Shown one piece after another: positions 42,159 through 50,506 of a DNA stretch of 64,000 nt. The translations under genes were made by a program, and so were the position numbers. This DNA comes from Rouxiella sp. S1S-2. Lineage in GTDB: Bacteria; Pseudomonadota; Gammaproteobacteria; Enterobacterales; Enterobacteriaceae. The notes below the pieces were generated by a model that saw only the letters and a list, made by a program, of their open reading frames with translations, did not search any database and was not told the DNA's origin. Every line of letters begins with the position of its first letter. Positions within the stretch are counted from its first letter, which is position 1. The stretch is taken from NCBI RefSeq assembly GCF_009208105.1, contig NZ_WFKL01000001.1, forward strand, positions 1 to 64,000, in the 5' to 3' direction.

Positions 42159-44123
42159 TTATTTGTTATCTGCTAAGCGTTTATTTATTTTATAAGTAAC
42201 ATTCAGCGTCGATGTTGTTATATCGTCCTTTGTTGTAGCCTTAACCCACAGCTTGTTACGATATTGGCTAGTTAATGGGGATGCCAGTGAATTGCCGTTG
42301 CTAAACTTTTCACCGGCACTCACACCTAACTCTCCCACCTCTTTATTAATAAATGCCGCAAAGTCTTGTGCCCAAAGGAATCGGCTTGAACGCGTCACGG
42401 TGAAAGTATGCTCACTCTTTTGCTGGGTAGCAGAATCATTAACGTTAAGCACAATGGTCGATCCCACAGGTAAATCATCACCCTCTTTGGTAATAATTGC
42501 TGAAGGTTTTGTATTAAGTACCCACACTGGATCATACCTAAGCTCAGTTTCAGTCGTGGTCAGGCTGGCGGTATACCCTTTTGCCTGATAAAAATCAGGC
42601 AGCCACAGATGATTGCGCGACTGGCTGGCAATCGGCTTAATCTCGTCAGCTTCATTCTTAACACCGGCCTTGAGCATGCCTTTACTGTTGTTAATAGCTT
42701 CCGATACCAACAACGGCCAGCGATATTTGTCGAGCAGCATAGGATCGATACCATCAATGTTTACACTGCCCAGCTCAACGAGATTATTTTTCTCATCGCG
42801 CACTTCCCAGGCAATATTATGCGGTTTTTGCGGCAGGTCTTTGGCTTCAATTTGCTTAATGTCGACCATCTCAACGGGCGTGACGGCAGTTTGGCCGTTC
42901 AGACCATAGTTGTATAAGGTGTTATCGACGCTGACATAGAGCAAGCCATTCGAAATAGCCGGCGCAGACATCGTTTCAGCTTTACCTTTACGTACAAGCA
43001 GCGTTTTACTTTGCTTACCGTCGGGTGAAAAACCTATTACGCTAACCAGCGGCTCGGGCGTCGTTTGAATATAACTGGTATAGGCCCACCCGGTTTGTGT
43101 GTCGATAGCCAACTTGCCGGTGAACGCATTGTTTTTACCCTCGTCTATCGGTAGCGCGATTTGGAAAAGCTCTTTGCCCGTTTTAGTGTCGATAGCATAG
43201 ATTTTATTGAAGAAAGATTCGTAGAGCTGACCCTCAAGGCCGAGAATATAGTTTCTTTCTCGGAACGAAGGCGACAGTTGCTTACTGTCAAACGTCCACT
43301 GTTTAACCGCAGGATTATTAAACGGATGGAACTTAACTACAGCGCTGCCCGCAGTAGTTATCGGACCATAGAGATAGCCTTGGTCGTCTTGAGTAAAACT
43401 TATGCCACCAATCTGCGTATCAGCTACTCGGCTACTCTCTCCCTTTTCGGTATTTAAAAAATAGGCATGATTGGGGTAATCAGAAGCATAAATCTGGCTT
43501 CCATCATGATTAAGCGTAATATAACTTATATGTTCGTTAATATTTTCCCGCCATAATGGATACATTCCGGACGAAGAAGCGCTTAATTTAAGTGCATAGA
43601 TGCTGCTACCTGTAGAATAGATGCCGCTAGTTGTAATTTTTCCGTGGGGCGTCATCACATAAATTGTTCTATAATCCGGACTAAATAGGACCCCATTAAT
43701 ATCATTTGTCTTTGGCGCCTGAAAAATAAAATCCTCCACCTGATAATTATCCGCGGCGATATATTTTGATATAACTGAATGATTATCTTTAGTGGACGGA
43801 ATATAAATTCCGTTATCTTTGCCGATGAAAGGCTTCACTTGGGTACGCCTGACACCCTGTTCATTATATACCGAAGTTTGAACATGGCCACTCCGATCAA
43901 CGACGTGAAATCCCGGAGCAGACTTATATTTTTCTATGCCGGTCACGAAAGCTACCACTGTACCGTCGCCTGTGGTGACAACCTTATCGATCGTTTGGTC
44001 AAAGTCTACCGACCACAGCGGTTTTAGCGCCTGCCCAACTCCCTGAGCTATCGCGCTCACTGAAGTTAATAATGAGACGGCTAGCAAAGATGTTAAACTT
44101 ATTCCAACACGTTTTCTTCTCAC
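42159..44123 (-). CDS. exported beta-propeller-like protein with duplicated C-terminal module, unrecognised
   Basis: I do not recognise this 654-residue protein. The start is GTG at 44123 with AAGGA upstream. Residues 1-26 form a signal peptide ending AIA. Residues 35-415 hold repeated short blocks of the type G-x-(I/L)-Y-(A/V) and SPDG or IDTKTG, typical of WD40/PQQ-like propellers. The C-terminal part has two related modules (469-530 and 584-646), each with a leading Trp, an AIN or FIN segment and the motif SQxRNxLW. Codon use and AT content differ from neighbouring genes. It sits between hemY and glmZ, which are adjacent in E. coli, so it was probably inserted. Periplasmic or surface location is likely; function is unknown. 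Confidence 0.85.
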   Translation of the reverse strand: MRRKRVGISLTSLLAVSLLTSVSAIAQGVGQALKPLWSVDFDQTIDKVVTTGDGTVVAFVTGIEKYKSAPGFHVVDRSGHVQTSVYNEQGVRRTQVKPFIGKDNGIYIPSTKDNHSVISKYIAADNYQVEDFIFQAPKTNDINGVLFSPDYRTIYVMTPHGKITTSGIYSTGSSIYALKLSASSSGMYPLWRENINEHISYITLNHDGSQIYASDYPNHAYFLNTEKGESSRVADTQIGGISFTQDDQGYLYGPITTAGSAVVKFHPFNNPAVKQWTFDSKQLSPSFRERNYILGLEGQLYESFFNKIYAIDTKTGKELFQIALPIDEGKNNAFTGKLAIDTQTGWAYTSYIQTTPEPLVSVIGFSPDGKQSKTLLVRKGKAETMSAPAISNGLLYVSVDNTLYNYGLNGQTAVTPVEMVDIKQIEAKDLPQKPHNIAWEVRDEKNNLVELGSVNIDGIDPMLLDKYRWPLLVSEAINNSKGMLKAGVKNEADEIKPIASQSRNHLWLPDFYQAKGYTASLTTTETELRYDPVWVLNTKPSAIITKEGDDLPVGSTIVLNVNDSATQQKSEHTFTVTRSSRFLWAQDFAAFINKEVGELGVSAGEKFSNGNSLASPLTSQYRNKLWVKATTKDDITTSTLNVTYKINKRLADNK

Positions 44124-44307
44124 AGATAAAATTCCTTATTAAATACTTTCCATTGGCTCAATAAAAATTAATTGACAAAACTCGCCTTTAGTAATTAATA
44201 GGAATAATAAGCGACGCATGTAACAAAATATATCTATTTATTCTTTATTAAGAACATCTAAATATTTAATAAACGCAAAAAAAGAAAGTGAAGTTGAAAT
44301 TACAGAC

Positions 44308-44509
44308 AAAAAAAACACTTGCCGGAGAGGCAAGTGTAAAAACAATCAGGTCTTAGACAACAGGGGTAGTGTCACACTCAACGTATTGCCTGCTGGTTGA
44401 TAACCACAAGGTTATCGGTCAGATAGACAAGAGACACTGTAATTTGGCTCTGCATCATTCCCAGGTTTATGAAGCTACGCAGTCATAAGAGGGTGGAATG
44501 AGCATCTAC
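44308..44509 (-). ncRNA. glmZ: small regulatory RNA GlmZ
   Basis: GlmZ is an Hfq-bound RNA that activates translation of glmS, the glucosamine-6-phosphate synthase mRNA; RapZ and RNase E destroy it when glucosamine-6-phosphate is plentiful. On the minus strand the 202-base sequence begins GTAGATGCTCATTCCA and contains CTCTTATG, TTCATAAAC, GAATGATGCAGAGCC and the glmS-pairing block ACGTTGAGTG (44375-44384), all shared in order with E. coli GlmZ. It ends in a terminator stem of nine base pairs (ACACTTGCC and GGCAAGTGT, 44315-44337) and eight or more T. It points toward hemY, as in E. coli. Confidence 0.92.
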
Positions 44510-44520
44510 ACAACAGACAA

Positions 44521-44536
44521 TGCATGACGCGTGCCA
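44521..44536 (-). promoter_or_regulatory. sigma-54 promoter of glmZ
   Basis: On the minus strand TGGCACGCGTCATGCA has the -24 GG and -12 GC elements ten bases apart and matches the sigma-54 consensus except at one base of the -12 box. The expected start, about twelve bases after the -12 GC, falls at or within a base of the GlmZ 5' end (44509). Confidence 0.85.
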
Positions 44537-44574
44537 GATTTAAAAAAAGGATAAACTCAACGCAGGAATTAAAG

Positions 44575-44587
44575 TAAATCATTGATA
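44575..44587 (-). promoter_or_regulatory. IHF site upstream of glmZ
   Basis: TATCAATGATTTA on the minus strand fits the IHF consensus WATCAANNNNTTR at every defined position. It lies between the sigma-54 promoter and the GlrR sites, where DNA bending would bring the activator to polymerase. An AT tract follows at 44596-44624. Confidence 0.7.
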
Positions 44588-44674
44588 AACAACATATTTA
44601 AAAAATAATATTTTTATATTAATTTAGGCGACGAGCCTTTCCAGCATTCCGTTTGCCGAATACCTTGCACAGAG

Positions 44675-44692
44675 TGTCGCCCTGAAGAGACA
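44675..44692. promoter_or_regulatory. GlrR binding site, glmZ proximal
   Basis: TGTC, ten bases, then GACA: an exact match to the GlrR (QseF) response-regulator site known upstream of glmY and glmZ. It is about 140 bases before the sigma-54 promoter. Confidence 0.75.
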
Positions 44693-44737
44693 GCTTGGAT
44701 CTGTTAAAAATTAACTCAACAATAACAATGGGTTAAA

Positions 44738-44755
44738 TGTCTCCCCACAGCGACA
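44738..44755. promoter_or_regulatory. GlrR binding site, glmZ distal
   Basis: A second exact TGTC-N10-GACA site lies 63 bases beyond the first. A third, imperfect copy (TGTC-N10-TACA, 44842-44859) overlaps the stop codon of the neighbouring hydrolase gene. Confidence 0.75.
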
Positions 44756-44854
44756 GTCACCCCCCTACTCGCGAGGAATAACTGTCTAACCTTCTCTTTT
44801 AAAGTAAATATATAATTATAAAACAGTGAGTTAAATCATTGTGTCGCCAAAAAA

Positions 44855-47236
44855 TTACAGCGTATTGACTTGCTTGAGAATCGCCTGTTTTTCATCCTGT
44901 AATTTTGACGCGTCTTGAGCAAACTCGGGGTTTAGTTTCAGCGCCTCATCGAGCTTTTCACCCAGCGTTGAACTGCCCTCAATCCAGGCATTGGTTGCAT
45001 CATCCCCTATGACACTGGCAACAATAGTGGCTGCTTTTTCATAGGTTTGAATGTCAATCCACGGCGTATTAAAAGAAAATGCCGGCGTTTTTGAAATGAC
45101 TAATAACGGTGTTTCAACACGAATATCACGCGATGAACTGCCAATACGCAGCGTGAATTTACCGGGTTCAAGCACCCAGTCGCCTTTATCCGCGTCATAA
45201 TAGGAGAAAGCACGCTTATCCAGACTAAAGGTCACACTCTTTTCTTCGCCGGCGGGGAGGCTCACCTTTTGAAAAGCCTTTAACTCCTGCATCGGCCGAT
45301 CGAGGCGTGAAGCGTCATCATGCACATAAAGCTGTACCACCTCCTTGGCGGCTATCTTGGAAGTATTTTTCAAGGAAATGCTGACCTGGACGCTGCCCTG
45401 CTTATCAATGTTAAACTGCGGACTTTGTGGTGTGATTTTTCCATACTCAATGATTGAGTAAGAGAGCCCGTAGCCAAAGGGATACATCGGCGCAATGCGG
45501 CGGGTATCAAAATAACGATAACCGACGTAAATACCTTCGCCGTAGTTAACGGTTTTAGCGTTGCCCGGATAATTGCCGTAACTCGGCGAGTCCTCTAAGC
45601 GTTTTGGAAACGTCAGCGGCAGCTTGCCGGAAGGATTGACCTTACCGGTCAGGATGTCTGCCACTGCGTTACCTGCCTGCTCACCGGGCTGCCAGGTGAG
45701 TAGAACGGCATCGGCGTTGTCCTCCCAGCCATTGATTTCAATCGGTGACCCTACGTTAAGCAGCACCGTGACTTTTTTATGTTGCCGATGGAAAGCTGCC
45801 GCCACCTTTTCAATCATCGCAACTTCATCGCCGTGCATAGCCATTGAGTAGCGATCTGCACCTTCAGTGGAGCTGCGTCCAATAGATATCAACGCCATGT
45901 CGCTTGCCTGCGCGGCACGGTTAATGATGTCGTCACTGGCCTGCTCATCCAGCTTATGCCCTCCCAGGTTGTCTATCAGGGTCAGACCGGCGTTTTTAAG
46001 CCCCTGCGGCAGCGTCACCAGACGCTTGGGATCAATATTGACCTCGGCGCTGCCGCCGCCCACCACGTAGAAATTATCAATATTATGGCCAAAGCCGGCA
46101 ATACGCAGATTGGCCGGCACTGGCAGGGTCTGCGACTGGTTTTTCAGCAAAACCATCGAATCGGCTGCGGCCTGACGCGCCAACGCTGAGCGATCGCCAA
46201 TCGCAGCGGCGACAGGCGCAGAATGTGTTTTAAAACGGTGGGTCTTGATGATGATATTTAAAATATTTTTAATATTTTCGTCTATCTGCTGCGGAGTGAT
46301 TTCACCGGAATTCAATGCTGCCAACACGACCTCTTTAGGGTCGGTGTTACGGCGTAGAAAAGGCGTCTCCTTTTCAGACAGGCCGCCGGGCATATTAAGA
46401 TCATTGCCCGCCAGCAATGACCTCACTGGATCGGTCACACCATACCAATCGGACATCACGAAGCCGTTGAATTTCCACTGCTTGCGCAGGACCTCTTTCA
46501 GCAACCAAGGATTCTGCGACGAAGGCGTGCCGTTAATGGCCGGATAAGAGCTCATCACTGCCCACGGCTGGGCGTGATCCATGACATATTCAAAACCGGG
46601 GAAATAGATCTCGCGCAGTGCGCGGTCAGAAATAATCTCGTTCACCGTTTGGCGGCGCGTTTCTTGGTTGTTAGCGGCAAAATGTTTGACCACCGCCCCG
46701 ACGCCTTCTGCCTGCATCCCGTTAATATAGGCGGCAGTAATCATGGCGTTAAGAAGGGGATCTTCGGTGAAATACTCGAAGTTACGGCCATTAAGCGGGT
46801 TGCGCTGAATGTTAATGGCGGGTCCTAACATCAAATCAACACCGTAGGACCTGGCCTCTTCACCAATAGCGCCGCCTACGTGCTGAATAAGAGCCGGGTC
46901 CCAAGTGGCGGCCATCGCAACGGATACTGGAAATCCGGTGGCAAAACGTTTCTCGCCGCCGGTCGGACCAGCGCCTAACCGCACACCAATTGGCCCATCG
47001 GCAAAGACAATCTGTGGAACACCCAAACGTGGGATTGCCAGCGTTGAGCCTGCCGCACCGGCAACGTTCGTCGCGTTGTTCATACCGGTACCCGACACAA
47101 AGGCGGCTTTCTCTTGCAGTGTCATGGCGGAAACTACGGCAGGTATTGAGGCGGCATCGGTTAACTGCGGCACGGCCAGTGCGGGGGCAGACAACAGGGT
47201 AAAGGCGGTTAACAGGCCAATTTTATTGATCTTCAT
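44855..47236 (-). CDS. secreted family 3 glycoside hydrolase (beta-glucosidase type)
   Basis: The 793-residue protein has a signal peptide (residues 1-21, ending ALA) and a GH3 N-terminal TIM barrel. It has DGPIGVR, GPAINIQRNPLNGRNFEYFTEDP-type substrate residues, KHFAANNQETRR (Lys184, His185) and the nucleophile Asp263 in VMSDW. A GH3 C-terminal domain and a fibronectin-III-like domain (about 620-700) follow, then a 90-residue extension of no known type. Motifs fit beta-glucosidase or beta-xylosidase rather than NagZ. Export to the periplasm is expected. It lies between glmZ and the tRNA operon, where E. coli has aslA. Confidence 0.9.
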   Translation of the reverse strand: MKINKIGLLTAFTLLSAPALAVPQLTDAASIPAVVSAMTLQEKAAFVSGTGMNNATNVAGAAGSTLAIPRLGVPQIVFADGPIGVRLGAGPTGGEKRFATGFPVSVAMAATWDPALIQHVGGAIGEEARSYGVDLMLGPAINIQRNPLNGRNFEYFTEDPLLNAMITAAYINGMQAEGVGAVVKHFAANNQETRRQTVNEIISDRALREIYFPGFEYVMDHAQPWAVMSSYPAINGTPSSQNPWLLKEVLRKQWKFNGFVMSDWYGVTDPVRSLLAGNDLNMPGGLSEKETPFLRRNTDPKEVVLAALNSGEITPQQIDENIKNILNIIIKTHRFKTHSAPVAAAIGDRSALARQAAADSMVLLKNQSQTLPVPANLRIAGFGHNIDNFYVVGGGSAEVNIDPKRLVTLPQGLKNAGLTLIDNLGGHKLDEQASDDIINRAAQASDMALISIGRSSTEGADRYSMAMHGDEVAMIEKVAAAFHRQHKKVTVLLNVGSPIEINGWEDNADAVLLTWQPGEQAGNAVADILTGKVNPSGKLPLTFPKRLEDSPSYGNYPGNAKTVNYGEGIYVGYRYFDTRRIAPMYPFGYGLSYSIIEYGKITPQSPQFNIDKQGSVQVSISLKNTSKIAAKEVVQLYVHDDASRLDRPMQELKAFQKVSLPAGEEKSVTFSLDKRAFSYYDADKGDWVLEPGKFTLRIGSSSRDIRVETPLLVISKTPAFSFNTPWIDIQTYEKAATIVASVIGDDATNAWIEGSSTLGEKLDEALKLNPEFAQDASKLQDEKQAILKQVNTL

Positions 47237-47254
47237 ACTCTTCCCTTAGCGAAG

Positions 47255-47268
47255 TATTTCTAGAAATA
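47255..47268. repeat. 14-base palindrome before the GH3 gene
   Basis: TATTTCTAGAAATA is a perfect palindrome 19-32 bases upstream of the hydrolase start codon. The position suits an operator that would block transcription start or early elongation. No regulator is encoded nearby. Confidence 0.5.
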
Positions 47269-47333
47269 AGAAATATTTAAGATTCCATTCCAGTGAGCCT
47301 TTTGCACGAATCACTCGGTGAACTGTTCTTATG

Positions 47334-47345
47334 AACCAATTGGTT
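47334..47345. repeat. 12-base palindrome upstream of the GH3 gene
   Basis: AACCAATTGGTT is a perfect palindrome about 100 bases before the hydrolase start. It may be an operator or activator site. The stretch from 47237 to 47464 otherwise shows no coding frame. Confidence 0.4.
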
Positions 47346-47464
47346 ATAGCTTTTATGAGGGAGGCTTTGCAGTGATCTGTACCGCAGGGTAAAGAATTTT
47401 AAGCGTGATTGAGAAAATATTTGAGGGGGAAGTAGAAGAGATTAAACAATCAGAAACGATAGAA

Positions 47465-47493
47465 AACAAAAAGCCCTGCATTTCTGCAGGGCT
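47465..47493 (-). terminator. intrinsic terminator of the tRNA operon
   Basis: On the minus strand AGCCCTGCA and TGCAGGGCT form a nine-base-pair stem with a four-base loop, followed by TTTTGTTTTC, twelve bases after the tRNA-Pro CCA end. Confidence 0.9.
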
Positions 47494-47505
47494 CTTTATT
47501 CGAAT

Positions 47506-47582
47506 TGGTCGGCGAGAGAGGATTCGAACCTCCGACCCACTGGTCCCAAACCAGTTGCGCTACCAAGCTGCGCTACTCGCCG
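47506..47582 (-). tRNA. proM: tRNA-Pro (anticodon TGG)
   Basis: The 77-base sequence on the minus strand starts CGGCGAGTAGCGCAG, has the anticodon loop around TTTGGGA and the T arm GGTTCGAATCC, and ends CTCGCCGACCA with an encoded CCA. It matches E. coli proM and is the last gene of the four-tRNA operon. Confidence 0.97.
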
Positions 47583-47652
47583 ATGTACTGCTTTTACTGT
47601 TACTGTTACAACCTGTCTTTCTGGTTACGCTCAGAGCTTTTAAAGTTTTGTG

Positions 47653-47739
47653 TGGTGCGAAGAGAGGGACTTGAACCCTCACGTCCGTAAGAACACTAAC
47701 ACCTGAAGCTAGCGCGTCTACCAATTCCGCCACCTTCGC
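47653..47739 (-). tRNA. leuT: tRNA-Leu (anticodon CAG)
   Basis: This 87-base class II tRNA starts GCGAAGGTGGCGGAATTGG, has the anticodon CAG in CTTCAGGTG, a long variable arm, the T arm GGTTCAAGTCC, and an encoded CCA. It matches the leuT type of E. coli. Confidence 0.97.
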
Positions 47740-47794
47740 ACAGTCACAAACTTTACTCTTTACTACTCGCACATTCTTCTTTTAAAGGAAGAAG

Positions 47795-47871
47795 TGGGGT
47801 GGCTAATGGGACTCGAACCCACGACAACTGGAATCACAATCCAGGGCTCTACCAACTGAGCTATAGCCACC
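47795..47871 (-). tRNA. hisR: tRNA-His (anticodon GTG)
   Basis: The 77-base sequence starts GGTGGCTATAGCTCAG with the extra 5' G of tRNA-His, has the anticodon GTG in ATTGTGATT and ends GCCACCCCA. It matches E. coli hisR, apart from GAGTCC where E. coli has GAATCC in the T arm. Confidence 0.97.
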
Positions 47872-47938
47872 ATCGTATCTTTACTTCACGTACCGAAACT
47901 AACACCGCAACTCTTTGCGCAAAACCGACCGAGGTCAA

Positions 47939-48015
<77 letters not shown>

Positions 48016-48036
48016 TTAGCGCCGTTGCGGGTGGGG

Positions 48037-48065
48037 ATACTACGGCTTAACCGCCATACTGTCTA
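48037..48065 (-). promoter_or_regulatory. promoter of the argX-hisR-leuT-proM operon
   Basis: On the minus strand TAGACA and TAGTAT are 17 bases apart, followed by the GC-rich discriminator CCCCACCCGC. Such a discriminator is typical of stable RNA promoters under stringent control. Confidence 0.75.
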
Positions 48066-48168
48066 GTGCTTTTTTTTTAAAAAGTTTCGTTTGGTTACGA
48101 ATTGCGCATTACGCACTAAAAGTAGGCATATCAACCACCCCACCCCCACTTATTTCCCTAAAAAGACC

Positions 48169-49542
48169 CTAGTGGCTGTGGCGACTCATCCCCAGAACCC
48201 GGTAAATCAGTGAGACGCCCGCGATAAAAATACCGCCAACCAGCAAAGAAATTCGTGTATCCGGGTTAATTGCCATCCCAATTAGCACGCAAATCAGGAA
48301 AGCCAGCGTCAAATAGTTGCTGTAAGGGAACAAAATAGATTTAAACGGATGACTTTTCAGCGCCTCGCGATGCGCTTCACGAAAACGCAGTTGACTCACC
48401 AGCACCACAAACCACGGCACCATGCCCGGCAATACGCTCGCACTGTAGACATAAACGAACACCTGCTCGGGATTGGGGATCAGGTAATTCAGGGCAGAAC
48501 CCACCAGCAAGCACAGAATCGTTATCGCGATACCGTAAACCGGCACACCGCTGGCCGAGACTTTCGACAAAAATGCCGGCAATTGACGGTTCTGCGACAG
48601 CGCATAGAGCATACGCCCGCAGCTATACATGCCGCTGTTACAGCCGGAAAGCGCCGCGGTCAGCACCACAAAGTTGATAATACCGGCCGCTGCCGTAATC
48701 CCAACCTTGGCAAAGGTTAAAACGAACGGGCTGCCGTGGGTGCCCATTTCATTCCACGGGAAGAGAGTAATAATGACAAAAATCGCGCCGACGTAAAAAA
48801 TCAGAATACGCCACAGGATATTGTTGATTGCCCGTTTAAGCGTGACCTGCGGATTTTTGGCTTCACCGGCGGTGATCCCCACCAGCTCAACGCCCTGATA
48901 AGAAGCGACCACAATACAGAGCGCAAACAGGAAACCTTTCCAGCCTCCGGCAAAGAAGCCGCCGTGTACAGTCAGGTTATCGAAACCGATTGCCTGCCCA
49001 TGATTACCAAAGCCAAAGAAAATAACCGCCAGACCGACGACGATCATCACAATAATGGTGGTGATTTTAATCAGTGCAAACCAGAACTCCATTTCGCCGT
49101 AGAGCTTGACCGCCGCCAGGTTAGCAGCAGCTACGATAGCTACGGCTGCCAGCGCGGGTATCCACTGGGGTAGCTCGGGGAACCAGTACTGGGCATAAAC
49201 GCCGATGGCGGTGATTTCAGAGATACCCACCGCTATCCACATGAACCAATAGCTCCAGGCGGTAAGATAGCCGAAGTAAGGTCCGAGATATTTGTGCGCG
49301 TAAACGGCAAACGATCCCGCGACCGGCTCCAGATGCAGCATCTCGCCCATCGAACGCATGATGAAAAAGACAAATACGCCGGCCAGAATATAGGCCAGCA
49401 ATACAGACGGGCCTGCCCATTTAAGGGTGCTCGCCGCGCCCATAAACAACCCTACGCCGATAGTCCCACCCAAGGCTATCAACTCGATGTGTCGGGCTTC
49501 CAACCCTCGGTGGAGCCCCTGCTTCTCTTCGCTACTCGCCAT
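48169..49542 (-). CDS. yifK: amino acid permease YifK (ThrP)
   Basis: This 457-residue APC-family transporter has about twelve membrane segments. It is nearly collinear with E. coli YifK (461), reported to import threonine and serine with protons. Shared blocks include [20 protein letters not shown] and [17 protein letters not shown]. The start at 49542 has AGAGGAC upstream; the open frame to 49614 is not supported. It lies between wecG and the tRNA operon, as in E. coli. Confidence 0.93.
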   Translation of the reverse strand: MASSEEKQGLHRGLEARHIELIALGGTIGVGLFMGAASTLKWAGPSVLLAYILAGVFVFFIMRSMGEMLHLEPVAGSFAVYAHKYLGPYFGYLTAWSYWFMWIAVGISEITAIGVYAQYWFPELPQWIPALAAVAIVAAANLAAVKLYGEMEFWFALIKITTIIVMIVVGLAVIFFGFGNHGQAIGFDNLTVHGGFFAGGWKGFLFALCIVVASYQGVELVGITAGEAKNPQVTLKRAINNILWRILIFYVGAIFVIITLFPWNEMGTHGSPFVLTFAKVGITAAAGIINFVVLTAALSGCNSGMYSCGRMLYALSQNRQLPAFLSKVSASGVPVYGIAITILCLLVGSALNYLIPNPEQVFVYVYSASVLPGMVPWFVVLVSQLRFREAHREALKSHPFKSILFPYSNYLTLAFLICVLIGMAINPDTRISLLVGGIFIAGVSLIYRVLGMSRHSH

Positions 49543-49719
49543 AAGTCCTCTGTTTCTCAAATTGTTGTGTTTGTTCTTTTCCGGGTTTTCCAGAATTTTA
49601 TTGTTATTTCCCAAGGTTAGGGCAGATAAAACGGCGGTATGTTTCCGTATTTTGCAGTCAGTTGCAAACGGGAATAAGCAAAATAGCGGAGCAGGTCGAA
49701 ATTTCGGCAGGATGATATT

Positions 49720-49757
49720 AAGAAAAGCGATCCGGCCTGGGCAACCGCGCAGGCCGG
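49720..49757 (-). terminator. probable terminator of the wec operon
   Basis: CCGGCCTG and CAGGCCGG form a perfect eight-base-pair stem with a ten-base loop, ten bases past the wecG stop, followed on the minus strand by ATCGCTTTTCTT. Confidence 0.6.
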
Positions 49758-49766
49758 CAGAAGACG

Positions 49767-50504
49767 TTACAGGCGACGAGTATAAAAATAAAATACGTAC
49801 TTGAGCAGTTTGAGCTGACGCGGTAACCGGCTGGGCTGCTTAATCAGGCGGTACAGCCATTCCAGCCCGAGCTTTTGCCAGGCCTTGGGCGCACGTTTTA
49901 CCGCGCCGATAAACACGTCGTAGGTGCCGCCAACGCCCATATAGAGGGCATCGGGATACACTCTGCGGCAGTCGCGCATCAGAATCTCCTGACGCGGCGA
50001 CCCCATGGCAACCGTGACCACCTTGGCACCGCTGGCCTTTACTCGCTCGAACAGCGCGTCGCGCTCGGCCGGCGTGAAGTAGCCATTTTGGCTGCCAACA
50101 ATGTTGACGTTCCAACGGCTGCGCAGTTTGGCTTCGGTCTGTGAGAGCACGTCCTGCTGGCCGCCTATCAGAAATACCGGTGTACCCAGCTGTCCGGCGC
50201 GCTGCATCAGCGCTTCCCACAGGTCGGCTCCGGCGACCCGCTCAACCTCGGCTTGCGGATACTTACGGCGGATCGACGCCGCAATGCTGACGCCGTCGGC
50301 GTACTTGTAATCGGCTTCTTTTATAAGCGCGCGCAGCTGTGCGTCGCGCTCGATAGTCAGCACTTTTTCCGCGTTTATCGCCACCAGAGTGCCCGTTTTT
50401 ACGCCATCCTCAGACAAGAGATAGTCGCGGAACTGGTCAATATTGCGAAAGCCCCACAGCTCAATGCCGCGAATGGTGTATTTGGGGATAGAAAGAGGAT
50501 GCAT
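49767..50504 (-). CDS. wecG: UDP-ManNAcA transferase WecG (lipid II synthesis of ECA)
   Basis: WecG adds N-acetylmannosaminuronic acid to lipid I in enterobacterial common antigen assembly. The 245-residue GT26-family protein has the stretch [16 protein letters not shown] with the conserved Asp and [13 protein letters not shown]. Length is as in E. coli (246). It is the last gene of the operon, two bases after wzyE. Confidence 0.95.
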   Translation of the reverse strand: MHPLSIPKYTIRGIELWGFRNIDQFRDYLLSEDGVKTGTLVAINAEKVLTIERDAQLRALIKEADYKYADGVSIAASIRRKYPQAEVERVAGADLWEALMQRAGQLGTPVFLIGGQQDVLSQTEAKLRSRWNVNIVGSQNGYFTPAERDALFERVKASGAKVVTVAMGSPRQEILMRDCRRVYPDALYMGVGGTYDVFIGAVKRAPKAWQKLGLEWLYRLIKQPSRLPRQLKLLKYVFYFYTRRL

Positions 50505-50506
50505 CG

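Noticed and set aside
47465..47493. Attachment site for an integrated element beside the tRNA operon
   Set aside because: No integrase gene and no duplicated tRNA end were seen around the GH3 gene; the repeat there is a simple terminator.
47405..47690. Plus-strand frames across the tRNA genes encoding stretches such as RRERIRTSDPLVPNQ and GERGFEPPTHWSQ
   Set aside because: These are translations of the reverse strand of tRNA-Pro and tRNA-Leu, a well-known false annotation.
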